A DNA stretch of 64,000 nucleotides from a virus, in the IMG/VR virus record IMGVR_UViG_3300042868_010125, positions 1 to 64,000 of that record; one strand, given 5' to 3'. Below the pieces are notes generated by a model. That model saw nothing but the letters and a program-made list of their open reading frames with translations. It was not told the origin of the DNA and made no database searches. This document shows positions 29,223 to 37,771 of this stretch, one piece after another (position 1 is the first letter of the stretch; the number at the start of each line of letters is the position of its first letter). The position numbers and the translations under genes are program-made.

Positions 29223-29630
29223 ATGTACGAGTATCGCGTAAAAAAAGTTTCTAATGTAGTTGATGGAGACACGATTGATGTTGACATTGATTTAGGTTTT
29301 AACATTGCTTACTCTCAGAGAGTACGTCTTGCTGGTATTGATACCCCAGAATCTCGCACTACAGATAAAAAAGAAAAGGCTTTAGGACTTGAATCTAAGC
29401 AAAGACTAAAGGATATTCTTGCTAAAGCATCTGTCGTTGTTATTCGTACTCAGAAGCCAGACTCTACTGAAAAGTATGGTCGTGTTCTTGGTTGGCTTTT
29501 TGTTGATGGAGCAGAGCAATCTGTCAATGAAGCACTCATTGCTGATGGATACGCTTGGGGCTACATGGGAGAAACTAAAATTAAAGACTTTGCACTACTA
29601 GAGTCAAAACGTAAACAATCAGGTAAATAA
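29223..29630 (+). CDS. Staphylococcal-nuclease-like (SNase) enzyme, 135 aa
   Basis: VVDGDTIDVDIDLGF, RVRLAGIDTPES and EKYGRVLGWLFVDG are the SNase core motifs, with the calcium-binding Asp residues and catalytic Arg/Glu in place. It hydrolyses DNA and RNA. No signal peptide is seen, so a cytoplasmic role such as host DNA breakdown is likely. Confidence 0.85.
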   Translation: MYEYRVKKVSNVVDGDTIDVDIDLGFNIAYSQRVRLAGIDTPESRTTDKKEKALGLESKQRLKDILAKASVVVIRTQKPDSTEKYGRVLGWLFVDGAEQSVNEALIADGYAWGYMGETKIKDFALLESKRKQSGK

Positions 29631-29665
29631 TAAAAAGTAAAGTAAACATTAAATAAATTTATATT

Positions 29666-29848
29666 ATGGCTACATACGAATACGTCTGCGAAACAGGGCA
29701 TAGAGTCATTCAAGAAAGATCTATGAATGAAGAACAAACAGACTTTTTATGCTCTGCTCCTGAATGTCAAGCGCAGTTAAAAAGAGTTTATTCAACACCT
29801 GGAGTTATGTTTAAAGGAAGTGGCTTTTACTCTACTGGAGGACGCTAG
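29666..29848 (+). CDS. FmdB-like zinc-ribbon protein, 60 aa
   Basis: MATYEYVCETGH...CSAPECQAQLKRVYSTPGVMFKGSGFYSTGGR matches the FmdB/CxxC zinc-ribbon family (one Cys replaced by His). Proposed to regulate transcription in some bacteria; role here unknown. Confidence 0.75.
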   Translation: MATYEYVCETGHRVIQERSMNEEQTDFLCSAPECQAQLKRVYSTPGVMFKGSGFYSTGGR

Positions 29849-29860
29849 AATACTGTTCTT

Positions 29861-29934
29861 GCGAATGTAGTTCAATGGTAGAACTTCTGCCTTCCAAGCA
29901 GATAGTGAGAGTTCGATTCTCTCCATTCGCTCCA
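29861..29934 (+). tRNA. tRNA-Gly (anticodon TCC)
   Basis: Acceptor GCGAATG/CATTCGC, D arm GTTC/GAAC, anticodon stem TCTGC/GCAGA with loop CTTCCAA (anticodon TCC), T arm GAG/CTC with GTTCGATTC. T discriminator and encoded CCA (29932-29934). It reads GGA/GGG codons, abundant in the glycine-rich and collagen-like fibre genes downstream. Confidence 0.95.
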
Positions 29935-29958
29935 TTAAATAAGAGATAAACTTTACCT

Positions 29959-30189
29959 ATGAGCGATTCGATGTTTGATACATCCACAGATTCTAAAACT
30001 TATAGTGAGAATGGTGATCACGATCGTTTCGCTCACTACGTTGATAAAGAGAGTATTACCGAAGCATTAGTTAATGGATTCCCCTGTATTGCTCTCTGTG
30101 GTAAAGTTTGGATTCCTTCCAGAGATCCAGACAAATACCCCGTTTGTCCAGAATGCAAAGACATATTTGAGCAGATGGGTGATTTATGA
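29959..30189 (+). CDS. DUF3039-type protein, 76 aa
   Basis: NGFPCIALCGKVWIPSRDPDKYPVCPECKDIFEQM is the DUF3039 signature, a zinc-ribbon family typical of Actinobacteria. Function unknown. Overlaps the DUF7455-type gene by ATGA. Strong pointer to an actinobacterial host. Confidence 0.85.
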   Translation: MSDSMFDTSTDSKTYSENGDHDRFAHYVDKESITEALVNGFPCIALCGKVWIPSRDPDKYPVCPECKDIFEQMGDL

Positions 30190-30413
30190 GCACAGAAACT
30201 GGCGTTGTCGATAAAGTAATAACACCTCACGATTATTGCGATCGTTGTGTTGCTAAGGCTTATTTTTTAGTTTCACTTAGCAGTGGAGATTTGTATTTTT
30301 GCGGACACCACTTCTCTAAATACGAAGATACATTAGTTGATTTAGCACTTAACATCTATGGTCACTCCGATTCAAAAGAGGAAGAAAAACCTAGACTTTT
30401 GGATACGGAATAG
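30186..30413 (+). CDS. DUF7455-type protein, 75 aa
   Basis: YCDRCVAKAYFLVSLSSGDLYFCGHHFSKYEDTL matches a small Cys/His protein common in Actinobacteria (CxxC...CGHH). A second relative is at 35330-35536. Its 3' end overlaps the convergent Mom-like gene by 23 nt. Confidence 0.7.
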   Translation: MSTETGVVDKVITPHDYCDRCVAKAYFLVSLSSGDLYFCGHHFSKYEDTLVDLALNIYGHSDSKEEEKPRLLDTE

Positions 30414-31071
30414 TTTTATATTTTAACTTTTTAACTAATTCTTTCTTACGTCTTTTATCACAATTAAAGTATATGTATCTATGTTTACGTGGTCTATCTA
30501 CAAAAGTAACATTCTCTGCGCCAAACTTCTCAATTACTTGAGCATTAGTTAATCCGTTTGCATATGTAGCGTGGTGCATATTTTCTTTACCTACAACCTT
30601 CGGATCTTTAAACTTTGCTGAAAGTCCTGTGTAAATAAAGTTTGCGGCCTGATAAACAACCCCTCTGTGCCCCTGGGATGTATCAGCGAATGAGACAATA
30701 ATCTGCCTATCTAATAAGCACATGGTGTTAGCAATTAAAAAACTCTCCCCGTTCTTGGCAACCTTGTCATCTACCCATAATCTATTTAACTCATAGACAT
30801 TCTTAGCCTCTTCAGGTCCACATATACCTTTTAAGAGCGTAGATGAAGGGCTGACCCCATATGTGACCACCCCAACCAACTCACCCCCAACCTTTTCAAA
30901 TAACCCATACGCATGGCTCACAGGGCACTTACGATGTAAATAATGTTTTTCAACCACAACTTCCATTGCTTGCTGATAAGTAATTTCTTTTACTTCATAA
31001 CTTTCTCTCAGCCCCATACAGAAAAGCGTACCGGAAACTTCTCCATGTTCAGCGTAAACGCACAAAGACAA
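30391..31071 (-). CDS. Mom-like DNA adenine-modification protein (GNAT fold), 226 aa
   Basis: EKHYLHRKCPVSHAYGLFEKVGGELVGVVTYG, ELNRLWVDD, NGESFLIAN and SFADTSQGHRGVVYQAANFIYTG follow the pattern of Mu Mom and related phage proteins. These convert adenine to a carbamoylmethyl-type derivative that blocks host restriction. Only leftward gene in this part of the window. A second methionine (residue 19) may be the real start. Confidence 0.7.
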   Translation of the reverse strand: MSLCVYAEHGEVSGTLFCMGLRESYEVKEITYQQAMEVVVEKHYLHRKCPVSHAYGLFEKVGGELVGVVTYGVSPSSTLLKGICGPEEAKNVYELNRLWVDDKVAKNGESFLIANTMCLLDRQIIVSFADTSQGHRGVVYQAANFIYTGLSAKFKDPKVVGKENMHHATYANGLTNAQVIEKFGAENVTFVDRPRKHRYIYFNCDKRRKKELVKKLKYKTIPYPKV

Positions 31072-31116
31072 AGAAAAAACTTGGTGTAAAATAGAGACTT
31101 AATAAAGGAGACTGAC

Positions 31117-31242
31117 ATGCTAGTACTAGGAACAGCTTCATCAAGTTCACAGGTACCAACCACTTGGGAAAAGGTTTCACCTTCATTGCAATGGGGACAG
31201 GTGCCTTCATCGGCTACATGGTCTTCAACCGTTAAAATTTAA
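31117..31242 (+). CDS. Small fibre-associated protein, 41 aa
   Basis: MLVLGTASSSSQVPTTWEK shares the M-x-x-LGTxSS start of the glycine-rich fibres downstream. ATG behind AAAGGAGACTGAC; TGTAAAAT box upstream. May be a minimal or remnant fibre cassette. Confidence 0.5.
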   Translation: MLVLGTASSSSQVPTTWEKVSPSLQWGQVPSSATWSSTVKI

Positions 31243-31261
31243 CCATAAGGAATAGATAACC

Positions 31262-31966
31262 ATGGCAACAACTACCAACTTCGGCTGGTCCACGCCGGAC
31301 GATTCATCAGCCGTTAAAGATGGCGCCTCCGCCATCCGCTCCTTAGGCACAGCCATTGACACTTCTCTATTAGACCTTAAAGGTGGCACGACAGGTCAAG
31401 TCTTATCAAAGGCTACAAATACAGACATGGATTTTTCATGGACTACCTCATCTAGCGGTGGTATGACTTTATTAGCAAGTTCTATCAACACAAGCGGTAC
31501 AAACACTATTACTTTTAATAATATAAATCAAACTTATGTTGATTTGTACATATATATAAATGGACTACAAAATCTAACCACTAATATGTCTGTCACAATG
31601 TCATTAAATAATAGTCAAACTAATACTAATTATTATAGTAATCAATGGTTAAACAGTGGCGGTACATTATCAGCAGGTAATACTGGAGTAGGGCTTCCAC
31701 TACTTACTGTAGGAGGAAATATTTTAAATCCTAGTGGTAGAAATGCTTTTACAAGTGTTATTAAAGTATACAGATACGCATCAACATCATCACAATCAAC
31801 TCAGTTCTATGTTGAATCAAGAGCTAATACAATTGCCCATATTAATAATGGAGCCTTTAGTGCAAATGGTTCTGACACTCCGTCAAATACTGCAATTACT
31901 AGGATTGACTTTGTTACAACTCAGACTTTAACTGCTGGAAACTTTTTTCTATATGGAGTAAAATAA
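31262..31966 (+). CDS. Tail fibre protein A, 234 aa
   Basis: N-terminal about 62 residues (NFGWSTPDDSSAVKDG...DTSLLDLKGGTTGQVLSKATNTDMDFSWT) form an attachment domain repeated in the 32196 gene and widespread in phage fibres; the rest is a beta-rich Ser/Thr/Asn tip. Paired with the 31978 gene. Confidence 0.75.
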   Translation: MATTTNFGWSTPDDSSAVKDGASAIRSLGTAIDTSLLDLKGGTTGQVLSKATNTDMDFSWTTSSSGGMTLLASSINTSGTNTITFNNINQTYVDLYIYINGLQNLTTNMSVTMSLNNSQTNTNYYSNQWLNSGGTLSAGNTGVGLPLLTVGGNILNPSGRNAFTSVIKVYRYASTSSQSTQFYVESRANTIAHINNGAFSANGSDTPSNTAITRIDFVTTQTLTAGNFFLYGVK

Positions 31967-31977
31967 GGAGAATATAA

Positions 31978-32193
31978 ATGACTAGGCCAAATACACGTAT
32001 TATAAATGTAGAAACTGGAGAATTCATTCAAAGAGAAATGAATGATGAAGAATTTGCTCAATACGAGTTGCATCAAGCAGCATTAGCTACACGTATTACA
32101 GAAGAACAGGCTAAAGCTGAACAAAAACAATTGTTGCTAGACCGCCTAGGAATTACTCAAGAAGAAGCACAACTACTGTTAGGTGGTAACTAA
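31978..32193 (+). CDS. Fibre-partner protein (assembly/chaperone-like), 71 aa
   Basis: Short beta start (RIINVETGEFIQREM) then a long helix (EEFAQYELHQAALATRITEEQAKAEQKQLLLDRLG...). Same layout as the 32912 gene; each follows a fibre, as small tail-fibre assembly proteins do. Confidence 0.55.
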   Translation: MTRPNTRIINVETGEFIQREMNDEEFAQYELHQAALATRITEEQAKAEQKQLLLDRLGITQEEAQLLLGGN

Positions 32194-32195
32194 TA

Positions 32196-32906
32196 ATGGC
32201 AACGACCAGTAATTTTGGGTGGACAACACCGGATGATTCATCAGCCGTTAAGGACGGAGCAGCGGCGATACGTTCACTGGGAACCGCCATTGATACTTCT
32301 TTATTAGATCTCAAGGGTGGCACAACAGGCCAGACACTAACTAAGGCAACTAACACTGACATGGATTTTGCGTGGGCTACTCCTTCTTCTGCTCCTTTTT
32401 CTCTTATTGCATCAACAACAGTAACATCAGGTGCAATAACATTTTCAAGCATTCCAACACATAAGTCGTTACGTGCTGTAATTTACGGAACAGCAAGTGC
32501 TCAACAACCTGGTCTTGGAGTTACATTTAACGGAATTACTGCTGCTTCTTACATAACTCTTCTTCTTGGATATAATGCATCAAGTCCTTTTGTTCTTTTA
32601 CAAAACCCTGCTGGCGGAGCATTACACACCCAACCAAATAGTTTTTGGTACGTAAATAGATTCCTTGGAAGTGGAGCAGTTTTTAATGCCATAGTAGATT
32701 TTCCAAGTTCAGGTATGGTTAAAACACAAAAAGCCATGATGGGTTGGTCAAACTATGATGGAAATGCTGGTGTAACAACACCTACCTGGTCAACTGGAAC
32801 GCATACACTAGGAAGTGCTGCAGCAATAACCTCGCTAACTTTCTTTCCTGCTGGTGCTGCAGGCTCTGGCAACTCTTCAACTATTGATCTTTACGCTTAC
32901 CTATAG
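32196..32906 (+). CDS. Tail fibre protein B, 236 aa
   Basis: Same N-terminal attachment domain as fibre A (most residues identical, codons widely changed), but an unrelated tip. Shows module swapping of receptor-binding ends on a constant base. Confidence 0.75.
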   Translation: MATTSNFGWTTPDDSSAVKDGAAAIRSLGTAIDTSLLDLKGGTTGQTLTKATNTDMDFAWATPSSAPFSLIASTTVTSGAITFSSIPTHKSLRAVIYGTASAQQPGLGVTFNGITAASYITLLLGYNASSPFVLLQNPAGGALHTQPNSFWYVNRFLGSGAVFNAIVDFPSSGMVKTQKAMMGWSNYDGNAGVTTPTWSTGTHTLGSAAAITSLTFFPAGAAGSGNSSTIDLYAYL

Positions 32907-32911
32907 GAGAT

Positions 32912-33145
32912 ATGATGACTGATATAGTAGAAACTATTTATAACTGCGAGACAGGCGAAGTAACATACGTAACCACTAACCCAGAGTCTGCATCAATTGC
33001 AGCAATACATCAGGCTTCACTTGAAGAAGCACAAGAACGTATTGCTCAAGAAGAAGCTGCAAAAGCAGAAATTAAGGCTTCAGCAACAGCAAAACTTGCA
33101 GCTCTTGGTTTAACAGCCGAGGAAATTGCTGCGTTAAGCAAGTAA
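32912..33145 (+). CDS. Fibre-partner protein (assembly/chaperone-like), 77 aa
   Basis: IYNCETGEVTYVTTNPE then a long Ala/Glu helix ending LGLTAEEIAALSK, parallel to the 31978 protein (DRLGITQEEAQLLLGG). ATGATG start; the second ATG is better spaced from AGGAG. Confidence 0.55.
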   Translation: MMTDIVETIYNCETGEVTYVTTNPESASIAAIHQASLEEAQERIAQEEAAKAEIKASATAKLAALGLTAEEIAALSK

Positions 33146-33175
33146 GTAATTTAGAGATAAACAACAGGAGATAAC

Positions 33176-34810
33176 ATGCCAATTCTCGGATCCGTCTCTG
33201 GCGGAGGTGGAAAGCCAGGAGCACCGACGATTGGCGCTGTCGCAGCAGCTGGGTCCACCAGTGCGACCGTGGCATTCACCGCTCCTTCATACACAGGCAA
33301 AGGTGGCACAGTTACCTATGTTGCAACATCATCTCCTGGTGGAATAACTGGTTCTAACACAACGTCTCCGATTACCGTAACTGGGTTAACTACTGGAACC
33401 GCGTATACATTTACAGTTAGCGCTACAACATCCTACGGAGTTAGTTCAAGCGCTTCTTCTGCGTCAAGTTCTGTGTCACCAGTTGGTTACTATGCTGCTG
33501 CTATATACGGAAGTTCCGAGGAGGAACAGACAGGTTATGTAACATCAGATTCTTCTGGTAATTCTTATATTGGATACAGCAGTTATACTAACGTTGGTGC
33601 TGTAATGGGTATTGGTATAGCAAAATATAATTCTTCAGGAACACTGCAATGGCAGAAAAAACTTACTAATTCTGGTGTCCTCAAATATTATGATGTACAA
33701 CAAATAGCAGTTTCATCAACTGGTGATGTTTATATTACTGGTCTTGCCTCAACAATTACTCCAGGAACACCTGGCGATAAAGGTTATGTTACAAAACTTA
33801 ATTCTTCTGGAGTAATGCAGTGGACAAGAACAATTGTTGGAAGTCCTGGAAACTCATCATCTATAATTGGGTTAGCAGTTGACGCTTCAAATAACGTTTA
33901 TGCTGCTGGTTCATACTACGATGGCTCTTTTAATAGACTAACGTTATATAAAATAGACTCTTCAGGAACAACGTTAGCAAAACAAGGTTACACAACATCG
34001 TGGTTTATAAACCCAAATAGACTATTTATAGATAGTTCTGGAAGTATTCTTGTTGCTGGACGTGGTAATAATGGTAATCCTATGAGAGGTTTTCTTGCAA
34101 AAATATCTGCTGATTTAACAACTATCTCTTGGTCAAACCTTAGAAGTGACCCAGGAGGAAGTTACTTTGAGTACTATGGGGTATGGGCTGATTCATCAAA
34201 CAACGTGTATGTTGCTGGACAAGGCGGTGGAGGTCTTTCTTACATTGCAAAGTTTAATTCTTCAGGAACACTACAGTGGGAAAAACTAGTTGATGCTTTA
34301 GGTTCTGCAAATGCTAATAGTGACTATCCATACGGCGGTATTTACGGCGATTCTTCAGGAAATATTTATATATCAGGTACAAATACTACAGTTAATGCAT
34401 CAAAGGGTGTTAGCCAACAATTAGCAGGTTTTGTAACAAAGTATAATTCTTCTGGCACTAATCAGTGGACTCGTAGAATTTCTTCATCGGTATCAGGAAG
34501 TGTTTCAAATTACGGTATTGCAATTGATTCAACAGGTCGTATACTTGTAGGAAGTTGGCAAAATCAACTTTCTGGTGGAACAAGTTATGATACTTTACTT
34601 TTTGCTCTTCCAACAGACGGAACAAAAACAGGCTCAATTACAGTAGGTGGTCGTGGATTTAATTATGCATCTGCAACTTCAACAGAAACGTCAATAACAA
34701 CTAATACCACTACACCAACTTTAACTGCAGACGCAGGTTCACCAACTATGACTACTGAAACATTTACTGCTTCAAATGGTGCGGGTTCTGCAGAAACTAT
34801 AACCCTCTAA
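33176..34810 (+). CDS. Fn3 plus beta-propeller tail fibre, 544 aa
   Basis: MPILGSVSGGGG start, a fibronectin III domain (about 13-103), then six or so propeller blades each with DSSGNxYxxG and KYNSSGTLQW (SBBP/NHL-like), and a short C-terminal beta tail. Likely receptor binding or glycan recognition. Confidence 0.75.
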   Translation: MPILGSVSGGGGKPGAPTIGAVAAAGSTSATVAFTAPSYTGKGGTVTYVATSSPGGITGSNTTSPITVTGLTTGTAYTFTVSATTSYGVSSSASSASSSVSPVGYYAAAIYGSSEEEQTGYVTSDSSGNSYIGYSSYTNVGAVMGIGIAKYNSSGTLQWQKKLTNSGVLKYYDVQQIAVSSTGDVYITGLASTITPGTPGDKGYVTKLNSSGVMQWTRTIVGSPGNSSSIIGLAVDASNNVYAAGSYYDGSFNRLTLYKIDSSGTTLAKQGYTTSWFINPNRLFIDSSGSILVAGRGNNGNPMRGFLAKISADLTTISWSNLRSDPGGSYFEYYGVWADSSNNVYVAGQGGGGLSYIAKFNSSGTLQWEKLVDALGSANANSDYPYGGIYGDSSGNIYISGTNTTVNASKGVSQQLAGFVTKYNSSGTNQWTRRISSSVSGSVSNYGIAIDSTGRILVGSWQNQLSGGTSYDTLLFALPTDGTKTGSITVGGRGFNYASATSTETSITTNTTTPTLTADAGSPTMTTETFTASNGAGSAETITL

Positions 34811-34814
34811 TAAA

Positions 34815-35288
34815 ATGACTAAACAGTGCGGAACATGCACTAAATGCTGTGAAGGTTATATTCCTGGTAGTATTAACGGTATAAAAATTTTTGCAGGAAA
34901 TCCTTGTTCTTATATTAAGGATAGTTGTTGTAGTATTTATTTGAATAAACCAAACAACTGTACTGTTTACAAATGTGAATGGCTTACTAATAACGATATT
35001 CCAGAATTCATGAAACCAACATCTATAGGATTTATCCTAGACTCTCAGGAAACTAGTTTTAGAATAATTGAAAATATACGAAAAAAGTTCAAATATCTTA
35101 GAGTTACACAATGTGAGCCAAGATTTAATAATTCTTCTTTTGAAAATATACTAGAGTACGTTACTATTAACAAATTTAATGCTGTATGGAAAAAAGACAA
35201 CCAATTAAACTGGGCAGGCTCGGAAGAGTTTTGTAATGCCCTAAACTACACATTTAAAGTTAAAGAATTAAATTTAGAATTATGGTAA
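34815..35288 (+). CDS. Cysteine-cluster protein (YkgJ-like), 157 aa
   Basis: CGTCTKCCEGYIPGS...CSYIKDSCCSIYLNKPNNCTVYKCEWL has the CxxCxxCC...C...C...C pattern of zinc/iron-chelating YkgJ-like domains. A close paralogue is at 41838-42305 on the other strand. Role unknown; both sit beside fibre genes. Confidence 0.6.
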   Translation: MTKQCGTCTKCCEGYIPGSINGIKIFAGNPCSYIKDSCCSIYLNKPNNCTVYKCEWLTNNDIPEFMKPTSIGFILDSQETSFRIIENIRKKFKYLRVTQCEPRFNNSSFENILEYVTINKFNAVWKKDNQLNWAGSEEFCNALNYTFKVKELNLELW

Positions 35289-35329
35289 CAACTACATTAT
35301 TTTAGTAAAAACTAAAGCGAGCAAAACGC

Positions 35330-35536
35330 TTACTCAGGCTTAGGCGGCAAAATATCTAAACGGTCATAGACCGCCGTTGCTGCCTCCCAAATTGTGTCAC
35401 TGTGAACGAAGGCATGGATATCGCATAAAAAGATAATCTTGTTCTGTATCTCAGCCTTGACCGCTGCAAGAGACGGGCACATGTCGCAGTAATCGGTAGA
35501 AATTATCGGTGAGATAAGCCCATACGTCATTGCCAT
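35330..35536 (-). CDS. Second DUF7455-like protein, 68 aa
   Basis: YCDMCPSLAAVKAEIQNKIIFLCDIHAFVHSDTI parallels the 30186 protein (YCDRC...FCGHH) with CDIH in place of CGHH. Leftward single gene. Confidence 0.5.
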   Translation of the reverse strand: MAMTYGLISPIISTDYCDMCPSLAAVKAEIQNKIIFLCDIHAFVHSDTIWEAATAVYDRLDILPPKPE

Positions 35537-35579
35537 TACTCTATTTTATACCTATTACCTAACCCCTATAACTGCCCTC

Positions 35580-35618
35580 GAGCGCGAAAAAAGACTTTTT
35601 GCTCTCTAGGGTGATACT
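35580..35618 (+). promoter_or_regulatory. Right-arm promoter module, partial copy A
   Basis: GAGCGCGAAAAAA at 35580, then GATACT (35613-35618); spacing 33 rather than 31. Confidence 0.45.
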
Positions 35619-35626
35619 GTTTGAAT

Positions 35627-35878
35627 ATGAAGAACAAAAAAGTAAGCGACATAATTACTGACACATCTTTGCGCAACAAAGGTTATATGACCTCCGATGA
35701 GTTTGTAGACAGACTTGTTCCTGGACTTAAAGAGTATCTGCAAAGAAATTGGGGAGTTCAGAACAAAAACGAACTTCATAGTCCAGAAGACCTTATTTCA
35801 AATGCGACTGTTTACATGGAAGTTGCCTATCATGTTATTGTTGATTTTGGTGTTGTTCCACAAAAAGAAAGAGAATAA
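35627..35878 (+). CDS. Hypothetical protein, 83 aa
   Basis: Helical, mixed charge (SDEFVDRLVPGLKEYLQRNWG). The ATG lies 8 nt after a GATACT box, so probably leaderless. Function unknown. Confidence 0.55.
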   Translation: MKNKKVSDIITDTSLRNKGYMTSDEFVDRLVPGLKEYLQRNWGVQNKNELHSPEDLISNATVYMEVAYHVIVDFGVVPQKERE

Positions 35879-35887
35879 GTAGACACA

Positions 35888-36100
35888 ATGACACACACAG
35901 AATTATTAGAAAGCATTAGCACTAAAGAAACCTTTCCAATTGAATATAGAAAGACTCTTCAAGAAATAGCAGAACTACACACCTACGTCCTCACAGGTAA
36001 AAAGATGCGAGGAAAATCAGGACTAAGCAAAAGATGTACGGAGTGCGGTTTTGCCTACCCTTGCTCAACAATTCAAATCATAGAAAAAGAAATTAAATGA
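35888..36100 (+). CDS. Hypothetical small protein, 70 aa
   Basis: Helical with RCTECGFAYPC near the end, a CxxC...C metal-like site. Overlaps the next microgene by ATGA. Confidence 0.55.
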   Translation: MTHTELLESISTKETFPIEYRKTLQEIAELHTYVLTGKKMRGKSGLSKRCTECGFAYPCSTIQIIEKEIK

Positions 36101-36192
36101 CAGAGTGCACAGTCTGCGACCCTAACGCAAAGACCCCCTGCAAACTTGCAAGCACCACCTGTCCCTACCGAGACATCAACACCCTCAACTAA
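36097..36192 (+). CDS. Cysteine microprotein, 31 aa
   Basis: MTECTVCDPNAKTPCKLASTTCPY: four Cys in a tiny protein, probably zinc-binding. Coupled (ATGA) to the 35888 gene. Confidence 0.45.
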   Translation: MTECTVCDPNAKTPCKLASTTCPYRDINTLN

Positions 36193-36230
36193 CCTCCCCC
36201 CAAATTTATTCTTTGCCTCTTCTTCCGTTT

Positions 36231-36262
36231 ACGGACAGAGAGCGCGAAAAAACGCATTTTTT
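36231..36262 (+). promoter_or_regulatory. Right-arm promoter module, copy B
   Basis: ACGGACAGAGAGCGCG then AAAAAACGCATTTTTT after a pyrimidine tract; TATAGT at 36275. Confidence 0.5.
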
Positions 36263-36287
36263 GTTATTTAGTTATATAGTTATGCCT

Positions 36288-37169
36288 ATGACTCAAGCAA
36301 GTAACTCGGTAAATCTTGAATTTATCGACAAAAAACTAGGTTTTTTATTATATAAATGTAAAACTTGCGGGGTAGAAAAACCTCATACAAAAGAGTATTT
36401 TTATTTATATAACTCATCAAAAGTAAAAAATTCTTTTATAAGACTTCACTGCAAAGTTTGCGATAAAGCAAAGGCAAATTATAGTCGTAATATTCGTCAA
36501 ACAATTGCCAGAGTAGATAAATACGAAAAAAGACTCATTGCCACTATACAATTATCTGTTGCTATAGAAACTAATAATCTAAAAAAGTACAATAAAAAAC
36601 TAACAGTAGAGCAGAAAAAACAACTGCATAAATATCTAAAAAATCAACATATAGAGGCTTTACAAGAAAATAAAAAATTTGATAAAAATGCAAAAAAAGA
36701 AAAAAATAGAATAAATAGAAATCTTAGAAGAAGAGAGTACGAGAAACAGCGTCGTTTAAATGGTTATCGTAAGTTGCTAACTCCAGAGCAAAAAGAAAAG
36801 AAAAGACTTCAAAATAAAAAATGGCGTGAAGAAAACCCTGAACATGCAAAATTTCTTGCAAAAGAATGGAATAGAAAAAACCCTGGAGCAGCCTCCCGCG
36901 CAGTCATGAGACAAAGAGCAAAGAAACGATCCAATGGCTATGAAAAATATAATGAAAAAGATGTCATAGAAATGTACGGAATTGTTTGTTATTTATGCAA
37001 TAAAGAGATTGATATCACTCTTTCAAGAAAAGTTGGCTCGGAGCGTTGGCGAGAAAGTCTTCAAATTGACCATGTAATTCCAGTATCTAAGGGGGGACCT
37101 GATTTTTTAAGTAATGTTAGACCTACCCATGCTTTATGTAATAATTTAAAAAACGATAAAATTATATAA
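36288..37169 (+). CDS. HNH endonuclease, 293 aa
   Basis: N-terminal zinc finger (KCKTCGVEKP...CKVCDKAKANYSR), a long Lys/Arg-rich helical region, and a C-terminal HNH domain (CYLCNKEIDI...LQIDHVIPVSKGGPDFLSNVRPTHALCNNLKND). Cuts DNA; could be a homing or packaging nuclease. The ATG at 36288 is 7 nt from TATAGT, fitting a leaderless start; ATG 36282 is possible. Confidence 0.85.
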   Translation: MTQASNSVNLEFIDKKLGFLLYKCKTCGVEKPHTKEYFYLYNSSKVKNSFIRLHCKVCDKAKANYSRNIRQTIARVDKYEKRLIATIQLSVAIETNNLKKYNKKLTVEQKKQLHKYLKNQHIEALQENKKFDKNAKKEKNRINRNLRRREYEKQRRLNGYRKLLTPEQKEKKRLQNKKWREENPEHAKFLAKEWNRKNPGAASRAVMRQRAKKRSNGYEKYNEKDVIEMYGIVCYLCNKEIDITLSRKVGSERWRESLQIDHVIPVSKGGPDFLSNVRPTHALCNNLKNDKII

Positions 37170-37235
37170 ATTATGTCTAACAACCACCCTTCCCCCCTCT
37201 CCCCCCCCCCTTTTTTTTCTCTTCCGATTCCTCTT

Positions 37236-37264
37236 ACGGAAAGGGAGCGCGAAAAAACGCATTT
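37236..37264 (+). promoter_or_regulatory. Right-arm promoter module, copy C
   Basis: ACGGAAAGGGAGCGCG then AAAAAACGCATT after a C10T8 tract (37201-37218). No clear -10 at the usual distance. Confidence 0.4.
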
Positions 37265-37310
37265 CTCTGCTACTCTTCAATCAATAACTCCTACGAAGGA
37301 AGAATCTACT

Positions 37311-37511
37311 ATGGCAAAGCAAGACATTAAGACAAAAGAAAAAGACTCAACTAAGTGCTACACATATGCAGTAACTATGATTATTCAAGTCATTGCAGAG
37401 AGTGAACAATCCGCTAAAGATAAGTTAGATAAAGAAGGCGGATACGTAACAAATAGAGTGATTAATCTTGTTGATAGTGTCTCTTTGTATAGTGGAGAGT
37501 CTAAAGAGTAA
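37311..37511 (+). CDS. Hypothetical small protein, 66 aa
   Basis: Basic start then a beta/alpha domain (YTYAVTMIIQVIAESEQSAKDKLDKEGGYV). ATG at 37311; longer in-frame readings only translate the promoter module. Function unknown. Confidence 0.55.
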   Translation: MAKQDIKTKEKDSTKCYTYAVTMIIQVIAESEQSAKDKLDKEGGYVTNRVINLVDSVSLYSGESKE

Positions 37512-37771
37512 TAGGCTTTAAGAGTTAGTAATTCTTTGAATTAGCCACATCACTACTGAAATCATCAAGGCTCTTAGTAATATTCTTGCAAGGGTAGGAC
37601 CTGCCCCATCTTCATACAGCCTATCTTTTTTGCCCATGCAGGTAGGGTACAAACACGAATAGCCTTTGTCAAACGCTTAAAAAGTCAGGAAGATAGCTCA
37701 GTTTGCACTTTTTGTAAAGCCCCTGATACCCTTTGCCTCTAATAACAAAAGAGAGAGAAAAGGTAGTACAT

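Noticed and set aside
31262-34810. Diversity-generating retroelement acting on the fibres
   Set aside because: No reverse transcriptase gene and no template/variable repeat pair were found in the window.
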